NCBI GenBank assembly: GCA_027475525.1
Contig: JAMWFC010000087.1
Coordinates: forward strand, 558,001-622,000
DNA length: 64,000 nucleotides
Reading direction: 5' to 3'
From: Macrolepiota albuminosa
Lineage: Eukaryota > Basidiomycota > Agaricomycetes > Agaricales > Agaricaceae
The translations under genes and the position numbers were made by a program. Below the pieces are notes generated by a model. The model was not told the DNA's origin. It saw only the letters and a program-made list of their open reading frames with translations, and ran no database searches. Position 1 is the first letter of the stretch. Each line of letters starts with the position of its first letter. Shown here piece by piece: positions 33,914 to 46,043 of this stretch.

Positions 33914-34442
33914 GGGAAGAGAGATGACCGTAGAACAAGAGGAAGATGCCTTAGTATGAGAGTTGAAGGGAGCCAGAAGACATGGAGAAAGCAAGCGTTT
34001 TCTTCAGGCACTGTAGCGCTAAAGGACCCGGGTTCGCTTCCAAGGGTTGACCGATATGATGGGATCAACGATTTTCTTTGACATGGCAACACGTTGATGA
34101 TATCTCCAAAAGATATGTAGCAGAGAAACAATGAGTAAATCCCTTCTTTTGTTGTGTAACTTGATCAAGTAAATCGAATCGAATTTGCAAAAGCTATATC
34201 AACCTCAGTATTATCGGAATAAAATCGGGAGGCATGACACCCATGATGGCATCAGGTACATAATCGCCATTTCCATAAATTGATGAGGAGAGAGAGGTTG
34301 TTTTTCCACGCCCAGACATTGAGGTGTACAGGTTTTTCACGAAGGCCCTGTTCAGTGGCAACAGAAAGGGAAGTCGGCGCTTCCGCGACCGCGAGTCACA
34401 TTCTAATCCAAAGGGAACAATTCGGTGGCCTACTTATTCAGC
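33914..34442. promoter_or_regulatory. Shared 5' region of divergent CorA-like and ArsB-type genes
   Basis: The two start codons (33913 on minus, 34443 on plus) point away from each other across 529 bp with no other gene, so both promoters must lie here. I could not pick out specific elements. Confidence 0.45.
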
Positions 34443-36118
34443 ATGATTGATCGATTTTCAATTGTAACTCTTGTCTTCTTCCTCCTCTCCGCCATATTCG
34501 TAATCCACCCCGTTTCCTTCTCAATATGTTTGCCTCGCTTTGGACGCCGTCGAGTCTGTATCAACCTCACAACTGCTCCAATTATCGCAATTGCCATTCT
34601 TTGGGCAGCACAGTGTCTCGGCGCTACTCAAATACGAAACGGAATTGTTGGAACCGGTGTGTAGACCATTGTGGCGGATTGTCAGAGAAGACACTGATTT
34701 CTCATATGATAGATGACATCAAGCCATACAACATCTTGATTCTCTTCATTACTTTGGCCTACATGGCGATAACCTTGGACATTACCGGGATCTTGCAAGC
34801 CGCCGCCTACTGGGTTAGCAACAAGGGGGGCTCACACACCCGCAGGTTGTTCTTCTATTTCTACGCCATGCTTACCGTCATCAGTATGTTGCTGGGGAAC
34901 GATCCTGTCATTCTCTCTGGAACGGCTTTCCTTGTATATTACACTACTGCCGTTAAACTTGAACCACTGCCTTGGTTGATGTCCGAGTTCGCTGCTGCTA
35001 ATACATCAAGCATGGTCCTGTTTGTTGGCAATCCCACCAATGTCGTCATTTGTGAGGGCTTCCTTGTCAATAACGCCGCATTCACTGCGTACACGATCCT
35101 CCCCTTTCTCGCATGTTCGGTGTCGTGTTTCTTCGCACTGTTCGTTCAGTTCCGCTCCGAGAAACATCTCCCACGCAAAATTCTTCGGCCCACCCATCTC
35201 AACCCTCGTGACGTCCTTCGCGATCCAATTGGTGCCTTGGTCGGCAGCTTCGTCCTTGGTAGCTGCCTTGTCGTCATCATCATTGTTAGTTTCTTCAAGG
35301 TTGATGTTTGGAAAATCAGCTTGCCCTTTGCAGGCGCAAAACTTATATTTGACCTTGCATGGGATCACTATCGCTTCTCCACAAGACAATTTCATCCTGA
35401 AAAACTTCAACTTCACGATCACCCGACTGGCCCTGGGGACGAAGATGAAGCGATTGTTTCACGACTCGATGTAGTGATGCCCCATACCAGCGGTGAAGGC
35501 CCTTCCATGACAAACAGCACTGATATGACTCAAAAAGACCCAATAACCGATGGACTTGTGTCGTTTCAACAGTATACCAAAAAGAAATGGGTTATATTCG
35601 CAAATCACTTCCCTACATTGGCTACAGCTCTCCCACGATTACCTTTTGCCCTCATTCCGTTTGCTTTCTCCCAGTTCATCCTCATTGAGGGTCTTTCACA
35701 TCAAGGCTGGATTGAACTCTTCGCCGGTTGGCTTGCCAAGGCAACCCATGATGGCCAGATGCATCCCACAATATGGCTTATCGGCGTGCTGGGCGTCCTT
35801 CTCTGTAATCTCGCAGGTACTAATATAGGTGCCACGATCCTCCTAACAAAGATTGTCCGCGCAGTGCCCAACTTTCCCAAAGACAGTATGCGCGCAGCTG
35901 CTATAGCTTTAGCCGTCGCAAGTAACATCGGCGCCGTAAGCTTTGTATTCTCTGCCAGCTTAGCAGGTCTTCTGTGGCACAATATACTGCGCCAGAAAGG
36001 CATTGCACATATCGGCCAGTGGAGATTTGCATTTTGGAACCTGTTGCCGCTAGCTACAATGACATCTTTCGGACTCGCAGTTGTTTCTGCAGAGATGGCC
36101 GTTCTGTATCGGCGGTGA
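34443..36118 (+). CDS. ArsB/NhaD-type anion permease
   Basis: Two exons (34443-34656 and 34713-36118) give 539 residues, almost all hydrophobic helices. The first exon has two spans, and the second begins IKPYNILILFITLAYMAIT. Family hallmarks are LLGNDPVILSG, the re-entrant-loop-like FVGNPTNVVICEGF and, in the second half, CNLAGTNIGATILLTKI, which mirrors the first. This internal pseudo-repeat is typical of the ion transporter superfamily that includes arsenite pumps and Na+/H+ antiporters of the NhaD kind. A hydrophilic loop (about 35400-35580) separates the halves. Fungal relatives are often annotated as arsenical pump membrane protein; the actual substrate cannot be read from sequence. Confidence 0.85.
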
Positions 36119-36287
36119 TACGAATTCATACCCAAAAAGCCACGTCCTCCCGCTGATAGATTTTGTACATTGCTAAGTGTATATACCAAAGGAATTGTCA
36201 GCATATCTGTTTCTTGTCACGTGACAGTGCCAGCACTAAGTATATCACGTTCCACGACAAGGTGCTACGCATAGTCATCTGCAAGAG

Positions 36288-36784
36288 ATGTCCACCAAAT
36301 TTGACGATCCTCGTGACTCGGCTTTAGAAACCCCTGAAATCTTTCCTTATACTTGGCACAAGGAAAATGCTGCTGGTGCGTCGGTGGTTGTCTAAGATTG
36401 TCCTCAAGCTTCATGTATCTACCACGTCTAGACGTCTTTAACTCTACAGGAATGTTCCTGTCTGGTTTAATTGTTGTTACTCGTAATAGGTATATTTATA
36501 TCTTTGCGACATCTCAAGTCGTGGACTATCATGACATCTATATACCAGGTATATGGCATGGGGCTCAGTGGTGTTCGCGGTGTCCGCATTGATAAATTCG
36601 CACCCACTTCGTGCAAAGGAGGCTGGTTTTCAGGGTTGGTCTACAGTCTTGTGAGTTCGATATCATATGCAACGCGGTAGCTACAGCTAACCACCTGCGT
36701 TCCTCGTGCAGCCTCTGTCTTTCTGCGATGTTTGCATCGTACTTCCCTCTTTTCGTGATAACGAACCCTGTGACACAAAAGTAA
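36288..36784 (+). CDS. Asterix (PAT-complex subunit homologue)
   Basis: Four small exons (36288-36375, 36450-36489, 36549-36650, 36712-36784) give exactly 100 residues. The N-terminus MSTKFDDPRDSALETP is followed by GMFLSGLIVVTRNRY, AWGSVVFAVSALINSHPLR and a last span ending SAMFASYFPLFVI, the layout of the Asterix/WDR83OS family. In animals Asterix pairs with CCDC47 at the ER translocon to chaperone membrane proteins with polar spans. No single exon is long enough to stand out as an open frame. It starts 169 bp after the ArsB-type stop on the same strand. Confidence 0.9.
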
Positions 36785-37171
36785 AATGATCGCAGTATAT
36801 GCACCATTAAGAAAGAGCGACGGGTACAATGAATAACTTCAATACATCCACCCCTGAGGCAGAACTTTGCTGCGGTCAGTCAGTTAAGCTAAGCGTTCTC
36901 TAATCATTAGACCCTTACCTACCGGCCATACAAGGAAATGAACACCTACTAATGGGTTACGCAATCGATAAGAGGCGCTGTAACATTTCCTCTTGTGCGT
37001 TGCCTACATATAAGATGGTCTAGCATGACCCAGAGTAACGAACACACCCGTTATCATTTGAAAACATATGATGCAATGCAGTTTCCTAACTCCACGCCCT
37101 GTATAGCGGCCGCGCGTCAGAAGCATGGGAACCATGATGCATAACGACTGCCTCAAATCTAAGTTACTCAC
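36785..37171. other. Gap before the WH1-CRIB gene
   Basis: No gene or repeat recognised; probably the 3' flank of Asterix and promoter of the next gene. Confidence 0.5.
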
Positions 37172-38390
37172 ATGGGCATACATCCCCGCTGCTTCTTTCT
37201 TCTTGGCTTAGACTCCAAGCTGTACGCTCTTTGTACGTTAATATGTGCTCATTCCCGAATTCTTCCTTGACTCCCCTACTCTTCCCCCGTTTTACAGTAT
37301 GATATCCCAGCTTATGCCGGCATCGTATCCTCCCGTCCTCGAGCTGCGCCCTTCAACAGTTATATCGGGCCTGGCCCCGACTCATATACGATCATCGCAG
37401 TCGCAAGCGCACGTATCTATCATGCCCAACTCGCGGCTAAGACTCCTGAATGCCCGACTCATATACGATCATCGCAGTCGCAAGCGCACGTATCTATCAT
37501 GCCCAACTCGCGGCTAAGACTCCTGAATGGTTTTACTCGCGAATGAAAGGCACCCTCGTGTTTGGGCAAGACTGTGAGACTGGAGAGCGGTCTGGACAGA
37601 GACCGCCAGCTCCTATCGAGGCTGGAAGCTATTGGTTTCGTCTCCTAGATCCAACGTCGGGCAAGCCAATTTGGATGTTTAAAATCCTTGCTGGGTTTGT
37701 ATATGAGGTAGATAAACCTTTTTTTCATGTATTTCAGGGAAAGGTGAGCAATAGATCTCTTCTGTCTGGAGGAAGTGGTTGTGACAGCTTTCCAGAGCCG
37801 CCGATTTGGTTTCTTGTTTGAGGGTGATGATGAAGCTAGTATCCTTGCGAAGAAAGTGATCGCTCAAACGTGTCCTCCTCGTGCGTCCTCAACCACGTTG
37901 AGCAGAATTAATAGTGGACTGATGCTCCCTTCTTCAGGAGCCTCCAAAAATCGATCTTTGAGTTTTTCATTGAGAAGCAAGCCAACTCCTGACTGTAATC
38001 GGACATCGATACAGCCCTCGATGATTTCACTTCCTGCCGCAAACTCTTTCGTACATGTCGCTCATGTTGGCCTTAATAAAGATGGCATCATTGAGGCCAC
38101 TGCTGGGATCGATCCTTCATGGAGAGCCATACTCGAGGGCTATGGTCATTACGGGTTTGATGAGCCGATAAAGATGCCGGAAAGGAAGATATCTTTCGGA
38201 GATGCATTCTGGCGAAAACGCGAGCGGGAAGGGAGCCACTCGAGAGCAGCTAGCACGACAGAACTGTCCGAGCATCGTGGCTGTGAGTTTGCTAATTGAT
38301 TCCCTCTATCTAATCTGACTGAATGTCCTAGTCATGAATCAAGAGAAGTTTCGACGTCGAATGCCCTCACCGAGCTTTCCTATGGCATGA
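37172..38390 (+). CDS. WH1 (EVH1) plus CRIB domain protein, WASP-like N-terminus
   Basis: Supported exons are about 37311-37743 (with a 77-bp duplication), 37796-38282 and 38332-38390. A first exon at 37172-37232 fits by phase but is weakly supported. About 320 residues result once one duplicate copy is dropped. The WH1 domain reads YTIIAVASARIYHAQ, FSRMKG-like YSRMKGTLVFG, WFRLLDPTSGKPIWMFKI and FFHVFQGKSRRFGFLF, the last joined across the 37744-37795 intron. The CRIB part is HVAHVGLNKDGIIEATAGID. WASP-family proteins bind Rho-type GTPases through CRIB and proline-rich partners through WH1. The C-terminal VCA region that activates Arp2/3 is absent, so this is a short regulator-type protein rather than full WASP. 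Confidence 0.78.
37376..37529 (+). repeat. Exact tandem duplication of 77 bp in the WH1 domain
   Basis: Bases 37376-37452 are repeated at 37453-37529 without mismatch. It breaks the WH1 frame, and removing one copy restores it. Confidence 0.97.
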
Positions 38391-38859
38391 GTCGTTTTCC
38401 GTATTACCACACTGATGTGATTTTCCTTTGTCTTGTGCGCCGCCCTAATCCTGATTCATTACGGACTTTGTTTCATAAGATTGGAGCGTTATCACAGCTC
38501 TGACTCCATCCATCCACTTACTCCTCATGGATTCATTACGGACTTTGTTTCATAAGATTGGAGCGTTATCACAGCTCTGACTCCATCCATCCACTTACTC
38601 CTCATGTGTACTTGAGCTTTGAATGTAAACGCTATATATACATTAGATAATCCGCTACTAATAATAGAGCCTTTGCAGTTTGCAAGGATACTAGTGAGCA
38701 TATACGAGGTAATGACCTAGATTAAGCGTCTGTTATTCCTAGGTACTTCGTGTTTCAGGATATAAGCTTTTCCTCTCAGCTAATAATTTGTACTAGTACA
38801 TGTCCAAAGGTCCAACCCGTGTAATCTCTCTTTACGGCACAAACTCGTAGCCACTCTGA
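38391..38859. other. Convergent gap with an exact 77-bp tandem duplication
   Basis: Between the convergent ends of the WH1-CRIB and kinase genes. Bases 38453-38529 recur exactly at 38530-38606. No gene seen. Confidence 0.8.
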
Positions 38860-41305
38860 CTATCTTGTGAACAATCTCTGCAAGATCCGTCTGAAAATAC
38901 GTGATATCCTCTTCCTACCGGATGTACGCTGTACCTGTTCCCTCTCCAAAGGAACTTGATCCCGCCAATCCATCGCCTCTATCAACGACCAGGTGATGTC
39001 CTCTAGAGCGATCGGATCTCCATCCACGACCGATGACTCAATATCTTGAGAATTTGGAGAATATGACGAATGCCTCAAGTGCTGCTGGTAGTCGAATTCG
39101 AGGACAGGGGTAGACGAAAATAGTGATGGAAGGTATGGTATGGCGACCGTATATTTCAGTTTGTCGACGGTCGACGAATCATCGAAGGTGCGAGAGCATA
39201 CGTCGCACCCTGAGTCATGTAATTCTGACTCTGATATCGAGGTATTGTGTGTGTGTCCGCAAGCCCAAATTGATGCAGAAGAAGGAAATGCTTGCGGGAG
39301 ACTACCGCCGTCTGAGTCTCTGTCATATATCACTGAGGTTGCTGTGGTTCCCATGTTGCCATGAGAGAGAGGGGTAGTGATGAGCTGGGCTGAAAGAGGT
39401 CATCCGAATCGAAAGTTGCTGTGGTTCCCATGTTGCCATGAGAGAGAGGGGTAGTGATGAGCTGGGCTGAAAGAGGTCATCCGAATCGAAAGAAGCTTTA
39501 TGCGCTGTCCTTGCAACTCCATCCAGTATATCATCCCGGGAAGATAAAGTGACAGGTATTGATATTACACCGCATGCATCATCGGGGTCTGCCATTGGCG
39601 ACAATGTCTGGTCGTGAAACCGCGAAGTCGGTGGGCTGGGATACGGCGGGTGTTTCAAGTCAGCGATGTCTTCCCAAAGTCCGCGCAGTGGACTAAGGAA
39701 TTCATGCTCTTTTACGTCTGGCCAAGACAAACGGTCCTCGGGGTTATGCGACAAAAGCTTAAACGTCGTCTCCATTTCAGAATATCTAGGAGAAGAGCGA
39801 GAGACCAGCTTACAGAGCGTAGGAAATGGTCTAGACCAAGATACCAGGTGATATCTTGTCCTTTGAGCCGATCAGACAGTGTTTCGAGTTCTCCAAAGGT
39901 TAGACTACGATCCCCGTCGCTTCTTCTTGCGTCGAGATTATATTCAGAGCAGACCATTCGTTGGAAAGGAACAGTCCCTGTGACTAATTCGTACAGGAGT
40001 ATTCCAAGGCTCCACCAGTCGGAACGATGATCATAGATAACTTGCCCACCTGAAGTCCGTTCTTTCATTTCCGGGGCTGCATATAAAGGCGTGAAGGTGA
40101 CAAAATCATCGGCGTCCAGTACTATTGGTCCATAAGGTCCTACCTCAACGTCGAAGGGCTGTCTATCATCTTCACTCGAAAACAAAGGCATCTTGGAGGT
40201 AGCACCAAAGTCTCCAATGATGATATGGCCGGTGCAGGAAATCAAGACGTTTGCGGGCTTGATGTCTTGATGAACGAAACCCCGAGCGTGAAGGAATGCT
40301 AGACCAAGAGATATCTCGGCAATCAAGAAGCGTACAGATCGAACAGTCTCTTCTATGGGGGTGCTTGACGTCAAACAACGGTCGAGTGCTACTGGTAAAG
40401 AGACCGACATGGATAACCTGGCGTGTGTATCGTTCGTCAGTCTGAAATGAGATGCGACTTCGGAGTCGGATAACGTCGTAGGATGGTATTCCTTAAAGGC
40501 TCAATAAACGAAGGTTCGCGGGACAAATATTAGATGTCTGACATACCAGGACGAGACAATGCACATGCTCATTTTGCAAGACTTCTCGGAGTTTCTGGAG
40601 GAAACAAATTCCCGTATCATTTGCCGTTCGCGAATCTGACCATTCACGGATAAGTTTGAGGATAGAGACTTCCCGGATGAAATCAAGTTTTTCCACGTCG
40701 CGCAACACCTTGACTGCATAGAGATCGTTGTTTGTACTCTCCTTCGAGGACGCCAAAATGACTTCGCCATGAGTACCATTCCCCAGTGTACCGATGATGT
40801 CGTATGAACCAATAGCGCAAGGAAGAGACTGACTTGATGTATCATCACATACATGTCCTATTGAGGATATGATTGAAGGGGTGTATGGGATATGTTCCTG
40901 AGAGACTTGAATTGACAAACTTGGAAATTCCTCTTCACCAGATGTTGAAAGTCTTGTGCTTTTTATGAACGGAACTGAGATGATATTTACTGAGATTAAA
41001 TGGGAACGTGTACGCTGCATCTGAAGTTTGGATATGGACCTCGACAGACTGATAACGGGTCTCGAGATACATGCATCGACATCTGCGAGCGACGGAGTTT
41101 TAACGTGGAGTGTTCCACCTTCAGTCTCTACAAAAGATCCATAGTAACGTTGAGCCGATGGAGTGGATATCGTAGTGCACGGAGAAGAAGCCGAGCTCTG
41201 AAGGAATTTCTCGTTGAGCAGTATCCTGGTCTTTCTTGACCGGCAGCTAACACATAGCTTCCTAATTTTCGGCAAAGTCGACGAGTCAAGTGTAATAGTA
41301 CCCAT
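38860..41305 (-). CDS. Serine/threonine protein kinase with long C-terminal extension
   Basis: Exons on minus: 40547-41305, 39814-40491, 39518-39769 and 38860-39384. The last two borders are less certain and assume that one copy of the 77-bp duplication is spurious. The model gives about 737 residues. An N-terminal region of about 165 residues is followed by the kinase domain: glycine loop GTLGNGTHGEV, VAIK-type lysine YAVKVL, catalytic loop HQDIKPANVL (about residue 327), IGDFGATSKM, AAPEMKERTSGG and DWWSLGILLYELVTG. A large insert follows the glycine-loop lobe. The usual HRD arginine is Gln. The C-terminal 200 residues are Ser/Asp-rich with a basic end. I could not assign a subfamily; the layout is nearest AGC-like kinases. 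Confidence 0.8.
39338..39491 (+). repeat. Exact tandem duplication of 77 bp in the kinase gene
   Basis: Bases 39338-39414 recur exactly at 39415-39491. In the proposed model the duplicated stretch covers the end of the last intron and the start of the last exon; with one copy the intron is 56 bp, normal for this genome. Confidence 0.97.
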
Positions 41306-41797
41306 AGCTCGAAAGTTCCGGTTAGTGTTGGAAAGTACCAGGAGGTTTGAGTCAAGTAAAAAAGTGACAGTACCACCCTAGAGATAACGAGTTGAAGTCA
41401 GCCAACGAGAGTCAGCCAACGAGTCAGCCAACGTAGATTGATTTTCGCCGAAAAGGAAGACTGTCATTCAACTCAGGCAGATCTTGAACATGAAAGGTGC
41501 GTCACATAACGAAATCGAAGCAACTTTCAGCTCTAATCAGTGACTCCGATGCTATCAATGTTAAAAATGTTACACGAAAGCTTAATGCCATCGTGTAGCA
41601 TCAAGTATCACCGCGTAAGTCACATGATGAGCATGAATTTGACGTCACAAAAGACATTGATACATCTAGGCCGTTGTGTTTCACAAATCTATTGAAGGTG
41701 TATCTACGTCAGGGTCTGAGATCTGAAGTCCTATATAAATGATGACGTCGTAGACTGAGCTCTTGAAAACTCCCAAGTTTCATAGTCGGCTTCAATT
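41306..41797. promoter_or_regulatory. Divergent 5' region of kinase and Con-6 genes
   Basis: Start codons at 41305 (minus) and 41798 (plus) face apart over 492 bp. The sequence holds a short repeated phrase (AGTCAGCCAACGAG, near 41397-41425) but no gene. Confidence 0.45.
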
Positions 41798-42474
41798 ATG
41801 GCGTCCAGTGGTCTGTTTCTTCACTTCTCGTTCAAATCTGTTTAATTGACGTCCACCTCGAAGAACATGTTAAGAATCCTGACCGAGTGGCGGCAGGTTG
41901 AGGGCTTCCATCAAGAATCCAAGAGTTTCAGATGAGGCGAAGGCTCACGCCACAGAACGGCTCCAGGAATTACATTGAGGGCTTCCATCAAGAATCCAAG
42001 AGTTTCAGATGAGGCGAAGGCTCACGCCACAGAACGGCTCCAGGAATTACAATCTCAACAACATCCTGATCAATCCAGTTCCCACGAAAATCGTGTATTA
42101 GGTACGTTGTTGTGTCCAAAAGAAAATCTGCTCACGTCTTGGTAGGAGGATACAAAGCCACTTTACACAGCACGTCTTCTTTTTCCTCTGGCGTGGCGAT
42201 TCCTTACATTATCAATGTAGATCAAAATACTTCAGATGACGCCAAGAAGCACGCACGAGAGATATTGAACGCAGCCGGAATCCACGAACAAGATGATCCT
42301 GACGATCAGCAACACCAGACTCGAGTTTTAGCCGGTTATAAGGCCGCCTTGCACAGTAAGTTATCGTGGTCAATTGCATCGTTTTTATCGGTACGATGTC
42401 TTCCAGATCCCAAAGTGTCTGAAGAAGCGAAGCAACACGCTCGCGAATATTTAGGGCAACACGAAATTTCTTGA
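41798..42474 (+). CDS. Conidiation-specific protein 6 (Con-6) repeat protein
   Basis: Exons about 41798-41810, 41864-42101, 42146-42169, 42221-42355 and 42407-42474. The product is a small hydrophilic protein with Con-6 repeats: NPRVSDEAKAHA, RVLGGYKATLHN then TSDDAKKHARE, RVLAGYKAALHN then PKVSEEAKQHARE. The Con-6 family was named from a Neurospora protein abundant in conidia; its biochemical role is unknown. In the second and third repeats an intron splits the same Asn codon (A|AT), so repeats spread as exon units. The intron at 42170 uses a GC donor. A 77-bp duplication interrupts exon 2, and even with one copy removed one base seems to be missing near 41897 (GCA GG|TTG AGG). Confidence 0.82.
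41898..42051 (+). repeat. Exact tandem duplication of 77 bp in the Con-6 gene
   Basis: Bases 41898-41974 recur exactly at 41975-42051. Confidence 0.97.
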
Positions 42475-43207
42475 TTGATCCAAAGCATAGGCTGAACCAA
42501 TGTTCATCATGTACAATATTCCAGTTTGCTTCGTATGAAGTACCACTATGTACAACTTTACCATGGTTTGAGAGATTCTTATCGTTTTTAACTCACTTTC
42601 ATATTCAAAGCCGTCTTTTACGAACAAGTCGCCACACATGAATTCCTTGTGATTTTATCCTAATAAGGAAAGTAAAATATAAATTAACTATTCATAAAAT
42701 TAAAAGGGAAATTTTCTGCTATAATCTTTATCCGTTGTGACCAAGCTTGCGGTTGATTTTCAGGGAACGAATTGCTTCAGGTACCGGTGCCTTCCGTTTT
42801 TCTGCAACCCTGATCCGGCATCAATTCTTTCATCCGATGAAGTATTTCCCGCGTCAAGTTTCAGTGAAAGCAGCGTATTATCTCACCTGGGTCCTTACGT
42901 TTTCAATATCTTACAACTACCATCATCATTGAAAGATTGAAAGAACGTGCCGTTTTGAGCATGATACGACAACGATCATCAAACTAGGAATTGAGATGGC
43001 AGCACATACTGAAGCATGTGCTCTCTTCATGATCATCATGATCAGGCACAACACTCCGCGTGAATAACTAGAGAAAAATACGAACTCCGCCTTTTTCTTG
43101 ATCCCTCATCCCACCTATCTACTCAACGACGTCCCCAAGTTTACAGCCATTGTGCTGCGTATACTGACATTCTTTGAACAACACGCTCTCTCTTTTGTGA
43201 ACTGAAA
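42475..43207. other. Gap between Con-6 and wall protein genes
   Basis: No gene recognised. A 67-codon frame near 42737-42940 has no family resemblance I can name. Confidence 0.5.
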
Positions 43208-44069
43208 ATGTTCTTCAAGTCTTTGACTCTGCTCGCCCTCTCCGCTTCTGCCCTCGGGAACGTCTTCGTATGCTTTTTTCGCATCTTGCTCTAGTGGGCG
43301 CTAATAACACGATAGATTACATCCCCCACTGCATCCACGACCTTCGTTGGGGGACAACAGGCGACCATTAATTGGCAGGATGATGGCATGAAGCCTACTC
43401 TGAAAGACTTCGGACCTGCCAAGGTTTCCATTTATGCTGGAAATGCTCAACAACAGGCAGGCCTAATTCCTTTCTGTGGCATAATAGGAAGATTGACTTG
43501 TGAATTTATCTTATAGACTTCCCTTCAGCTTATTGTTGCAAGTGTGGATGTTTCTACCACCCAATCAATCCAATTTACACCGGATCCTTCCATTGGGCCT
43601 AACAGCGCTCAATAGTACGTGTGTTCATATCTTGCTAATATAATATACTAACTTGCTCGACAGTTTCATCCGCGTCGAATCCCTGAACCTAAAGGACTCA
43701 GCTGCCCCTCAATTTCCCGCTCTTGCTTTCTCGGCCAAATTCACGTGAGCTTACCGAGCAACGTCGGATTATCATTCTTATTCTTACGTGTCTCCGTCTT
43801 TCAGAATGAGTGGAATGAACGGAAAATTCAGCCAGGCCGTTTTAGATCAGATTAATGGTCAATCTACTGCCCCTCTCGCCGGCGCCACCTCTGCTGCCGC
43901 TCCGGCCTCCAAGGCTACAACTTCTGCTTCTTCGACGACTTCCTCCACTGCCTCTGCCACCAAGTCATCTGCGTCGCCCGCCAATACCTCCAACGCAGCC
44001 GTTCACATGAAGGGAAGTAGCTGGTTTGGCATCATCCTTGGCGCTATTGTTGGCGCCGCAGTCTTCTAA
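43208..44069 (+). CDS. GPI-anchored Ser/Thr-rich cell wall protein
   Basis: Exons 43208-43267, 43316-43456, 43517-43614, 43664-43744 and 43805-44069 give 214 residues. The signal peptide is MFFKSLTLLALSASALG. A beta-sandwich of the yeast Kre9/Knh1-like wall family follows (ITSPTASTTFVGGQQATINW, AQYFIRVESLN), then a Ser/Thr/Ala-rich stalk. The C-terminal hydrophobic tail (WFGIILGAIVGAAVF) follows a small-residue site as for GPI attachment. The protein is expected at the plasma membrane or wall. The second intron has a GC donor (CAG|GCAGG at 43457), since reading through meets a stop and no nearby GT keeps frame. Confidence 0.87.
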
Positions 44070-44466
44070 ACTGGGAAATTCGGCGTTTATCGTTTCCCTT
44101 TGCACTTGTTTGATTTCGTCCTGCGTTCCATACATCCGAGTTGTCTTGTTTGCTCCCCTATACCTCCATATTCTTTATCACGACACCTCTCATGATGACT
44201 GCAGTCTGGTACTCTAAGTCCATTGATTGGCTTAACTAGGGCCCTTTACAATCAATCTTAGCGGATTTATTTCAATTATCTTGTATTTGGATCAATAGAG
44301 CTCAATATTCATTACCAAAATCTGGCTACGTATATAGTCATACTAAGATTCATGTATTGGCGTATGCTTCCCGATGAAGTCAAGAGATATTGCTCTTGAG
44401 TCGACATGTTTTTATTGATAAGTAATTGAACGTGGACTCGAGTAGTTGTACATTCTATTCAGGGAA
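44070..44466. other. Convergent gap
   Basis: Between the convergent stops of the wall protein and DUF6534 genes. No feature seen. Confidence 0.5.
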
Positions 44467-46043
44467 TTACACAGCTTCTTCGAAAGTGTGATCGCGGCTT
44501 TTGCCTGAATCGTCAGTTACGAAAACATCAGTCGTGACCTGAATCCCGGGGCTGCTACCAGCCTATGAGAAAATTTAGTTTTGAATCTTGGCATGATATC
44601 GCCAAATATTTTGACAAACCTCCCCCAACCTATTACCATCCGCGTCCTTACGCACTGATTGTCTCCACTCTTGTAAGTACACCGAAGGAGGACGTGAAAA
44701 GGCAACGTAATGAGGTTGTGTATTCAAGAAATCTGTGGTAGTGTGCGTGGCATGAGCTTCTTCCCTCCCGCCTGTAATCCGCATGCGGCTGTTGAACAGG
44801 ACGAGTAGCGTATTGCAGTAAAGTTTCGCAATGATCAGCACAGGGCAAGTATAATAGTTCGTCTCGGGATATTTAAAAAATAGAAATAGATTGGTTATGG
44901 CAACCAATGCTGCAGACATCTGAGATTAGCGCTCGTTCGATTTTATTGATGGTTTAAAAAACGATTCTACCTGTTGCAGTCCCTGTCTCGATGGTCAGAC
45001 GCTGCAGCCGGATGATTGTCAGGTGGGTTGACCTGAATCCGGTATCATGGCGTGACAGCTAATAGTAGGAATCAGTCGAAAAATAGTCTTGACTTGATGT
45101 ATCAAGAGGGACACCTTTGCGTACCAGGTATGTCATGGAAAACGCAATGGTGACATCGCACAAAGCACAACATCCCCACCAGAACTAGACCGTCATTCAG
45201 CTACAACTTGCAGGAGAACAATTGGATAAAATGGGATATACCCCAGCACTAATGAATACAGTAGTCTGGGTAAGCTTGCTCAAACTTCCCAGTTCAAATG
45301 ACTTGACACCAGTGACGATGCCCGCGACGCATCCTATAAATGAGACCTGTTGGCTTTTGTTGCTTAGATGCTGGGAGGGAAAATAAAGCGATTCACAACT
45401 CACGACTGCGATCACATATCCAATCAGTTTACTTCTGGAAAGGATATAGATCCGGTAGGCATAGTACATCTGGACCACACATCCAACTGTGCCATAAAGA
45501 GGTATCAACAATCGCGAGCTGATCGGACCTTGAATGAACTTACCGATGCCACTTAGGATGGGAATACTCAGGCACGTAAATTGTATGTCGTCGAGAGCCT
45601 TGAAACTACCGAAGCCAGCCCCAAAACTTGCGAATGCGTCATGTGTGATGACGACAGTCTGAAGAGACTCTAGCAGGAATACTCCATAGACGAGGATTTT
45701 ACAATATAGGCGATCATTAGGAAAAGCAATGTAGTAGTAGTCTATATTATGCAAACGGGAATGACTTGTAAGAACGAGTGGGTAAAGAAGGATATGTGAC
45801 GCACAAACTTGGACTGAGACTACACCGTACAGACCCCAATTGAACAAGTAACCAAGTAACTGCAAAAGGAAAAAAAGAAAAAGGAAAAAAAACGGAGAGC
45901 GTGAGAACCAGGGGAACGAAGATGATGCAGACCTACGAGAGGTCCAGAACTATCGATGCGTCCTAGAAGTCAAAAAACGCTGAGCTGAGCATGGAGGAGG
46001 ACAGTTACCTCTTGACCACATCTGGGGGGAGCGCCGATGACAT
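44467..46043 (-). CDS. DUF6534 seven-span membrane protein
   Basis: Ten exons on minus (46009-46043, 45937-45949, 45805-45859, 45544-45741, 45404-45486, 45242-45346, 45125-45184, 44971-45058, 44620-44909, 44467-44562) give 340 residues in frame. The order of family blocks is MSSALPPDVVK, LLGYLFNWGLYGVVSVQV, FPNDRLYCKILVYGVFLLE, VVITHDAF, YAYRIYILSRSK, ALCDVTIAFSMTYL, GFRSTHLTIIRLQRLTIETG, and the last span with KLYCNTLLVLFNSRMRI. The family is expanded in Agaricomycetes and has no established function. The second exon is only 13 bp. The C-terminal tail of about 70 residues is hydrophilic. Confidence 0.87.

Noticed and set aside
33990..34060. T-loop-like GGGTTCGCTTCC as a tRNA gene
   Set aside because: No matching A box, stems or anticodon arm could be built around it.
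38860..39384. Separate small gene after the kinase
   Set aside because: With one 77-bp copy removed, a 56-bp intron joins it in frame to the kinase, so it is better explained as the kinase's last exon.
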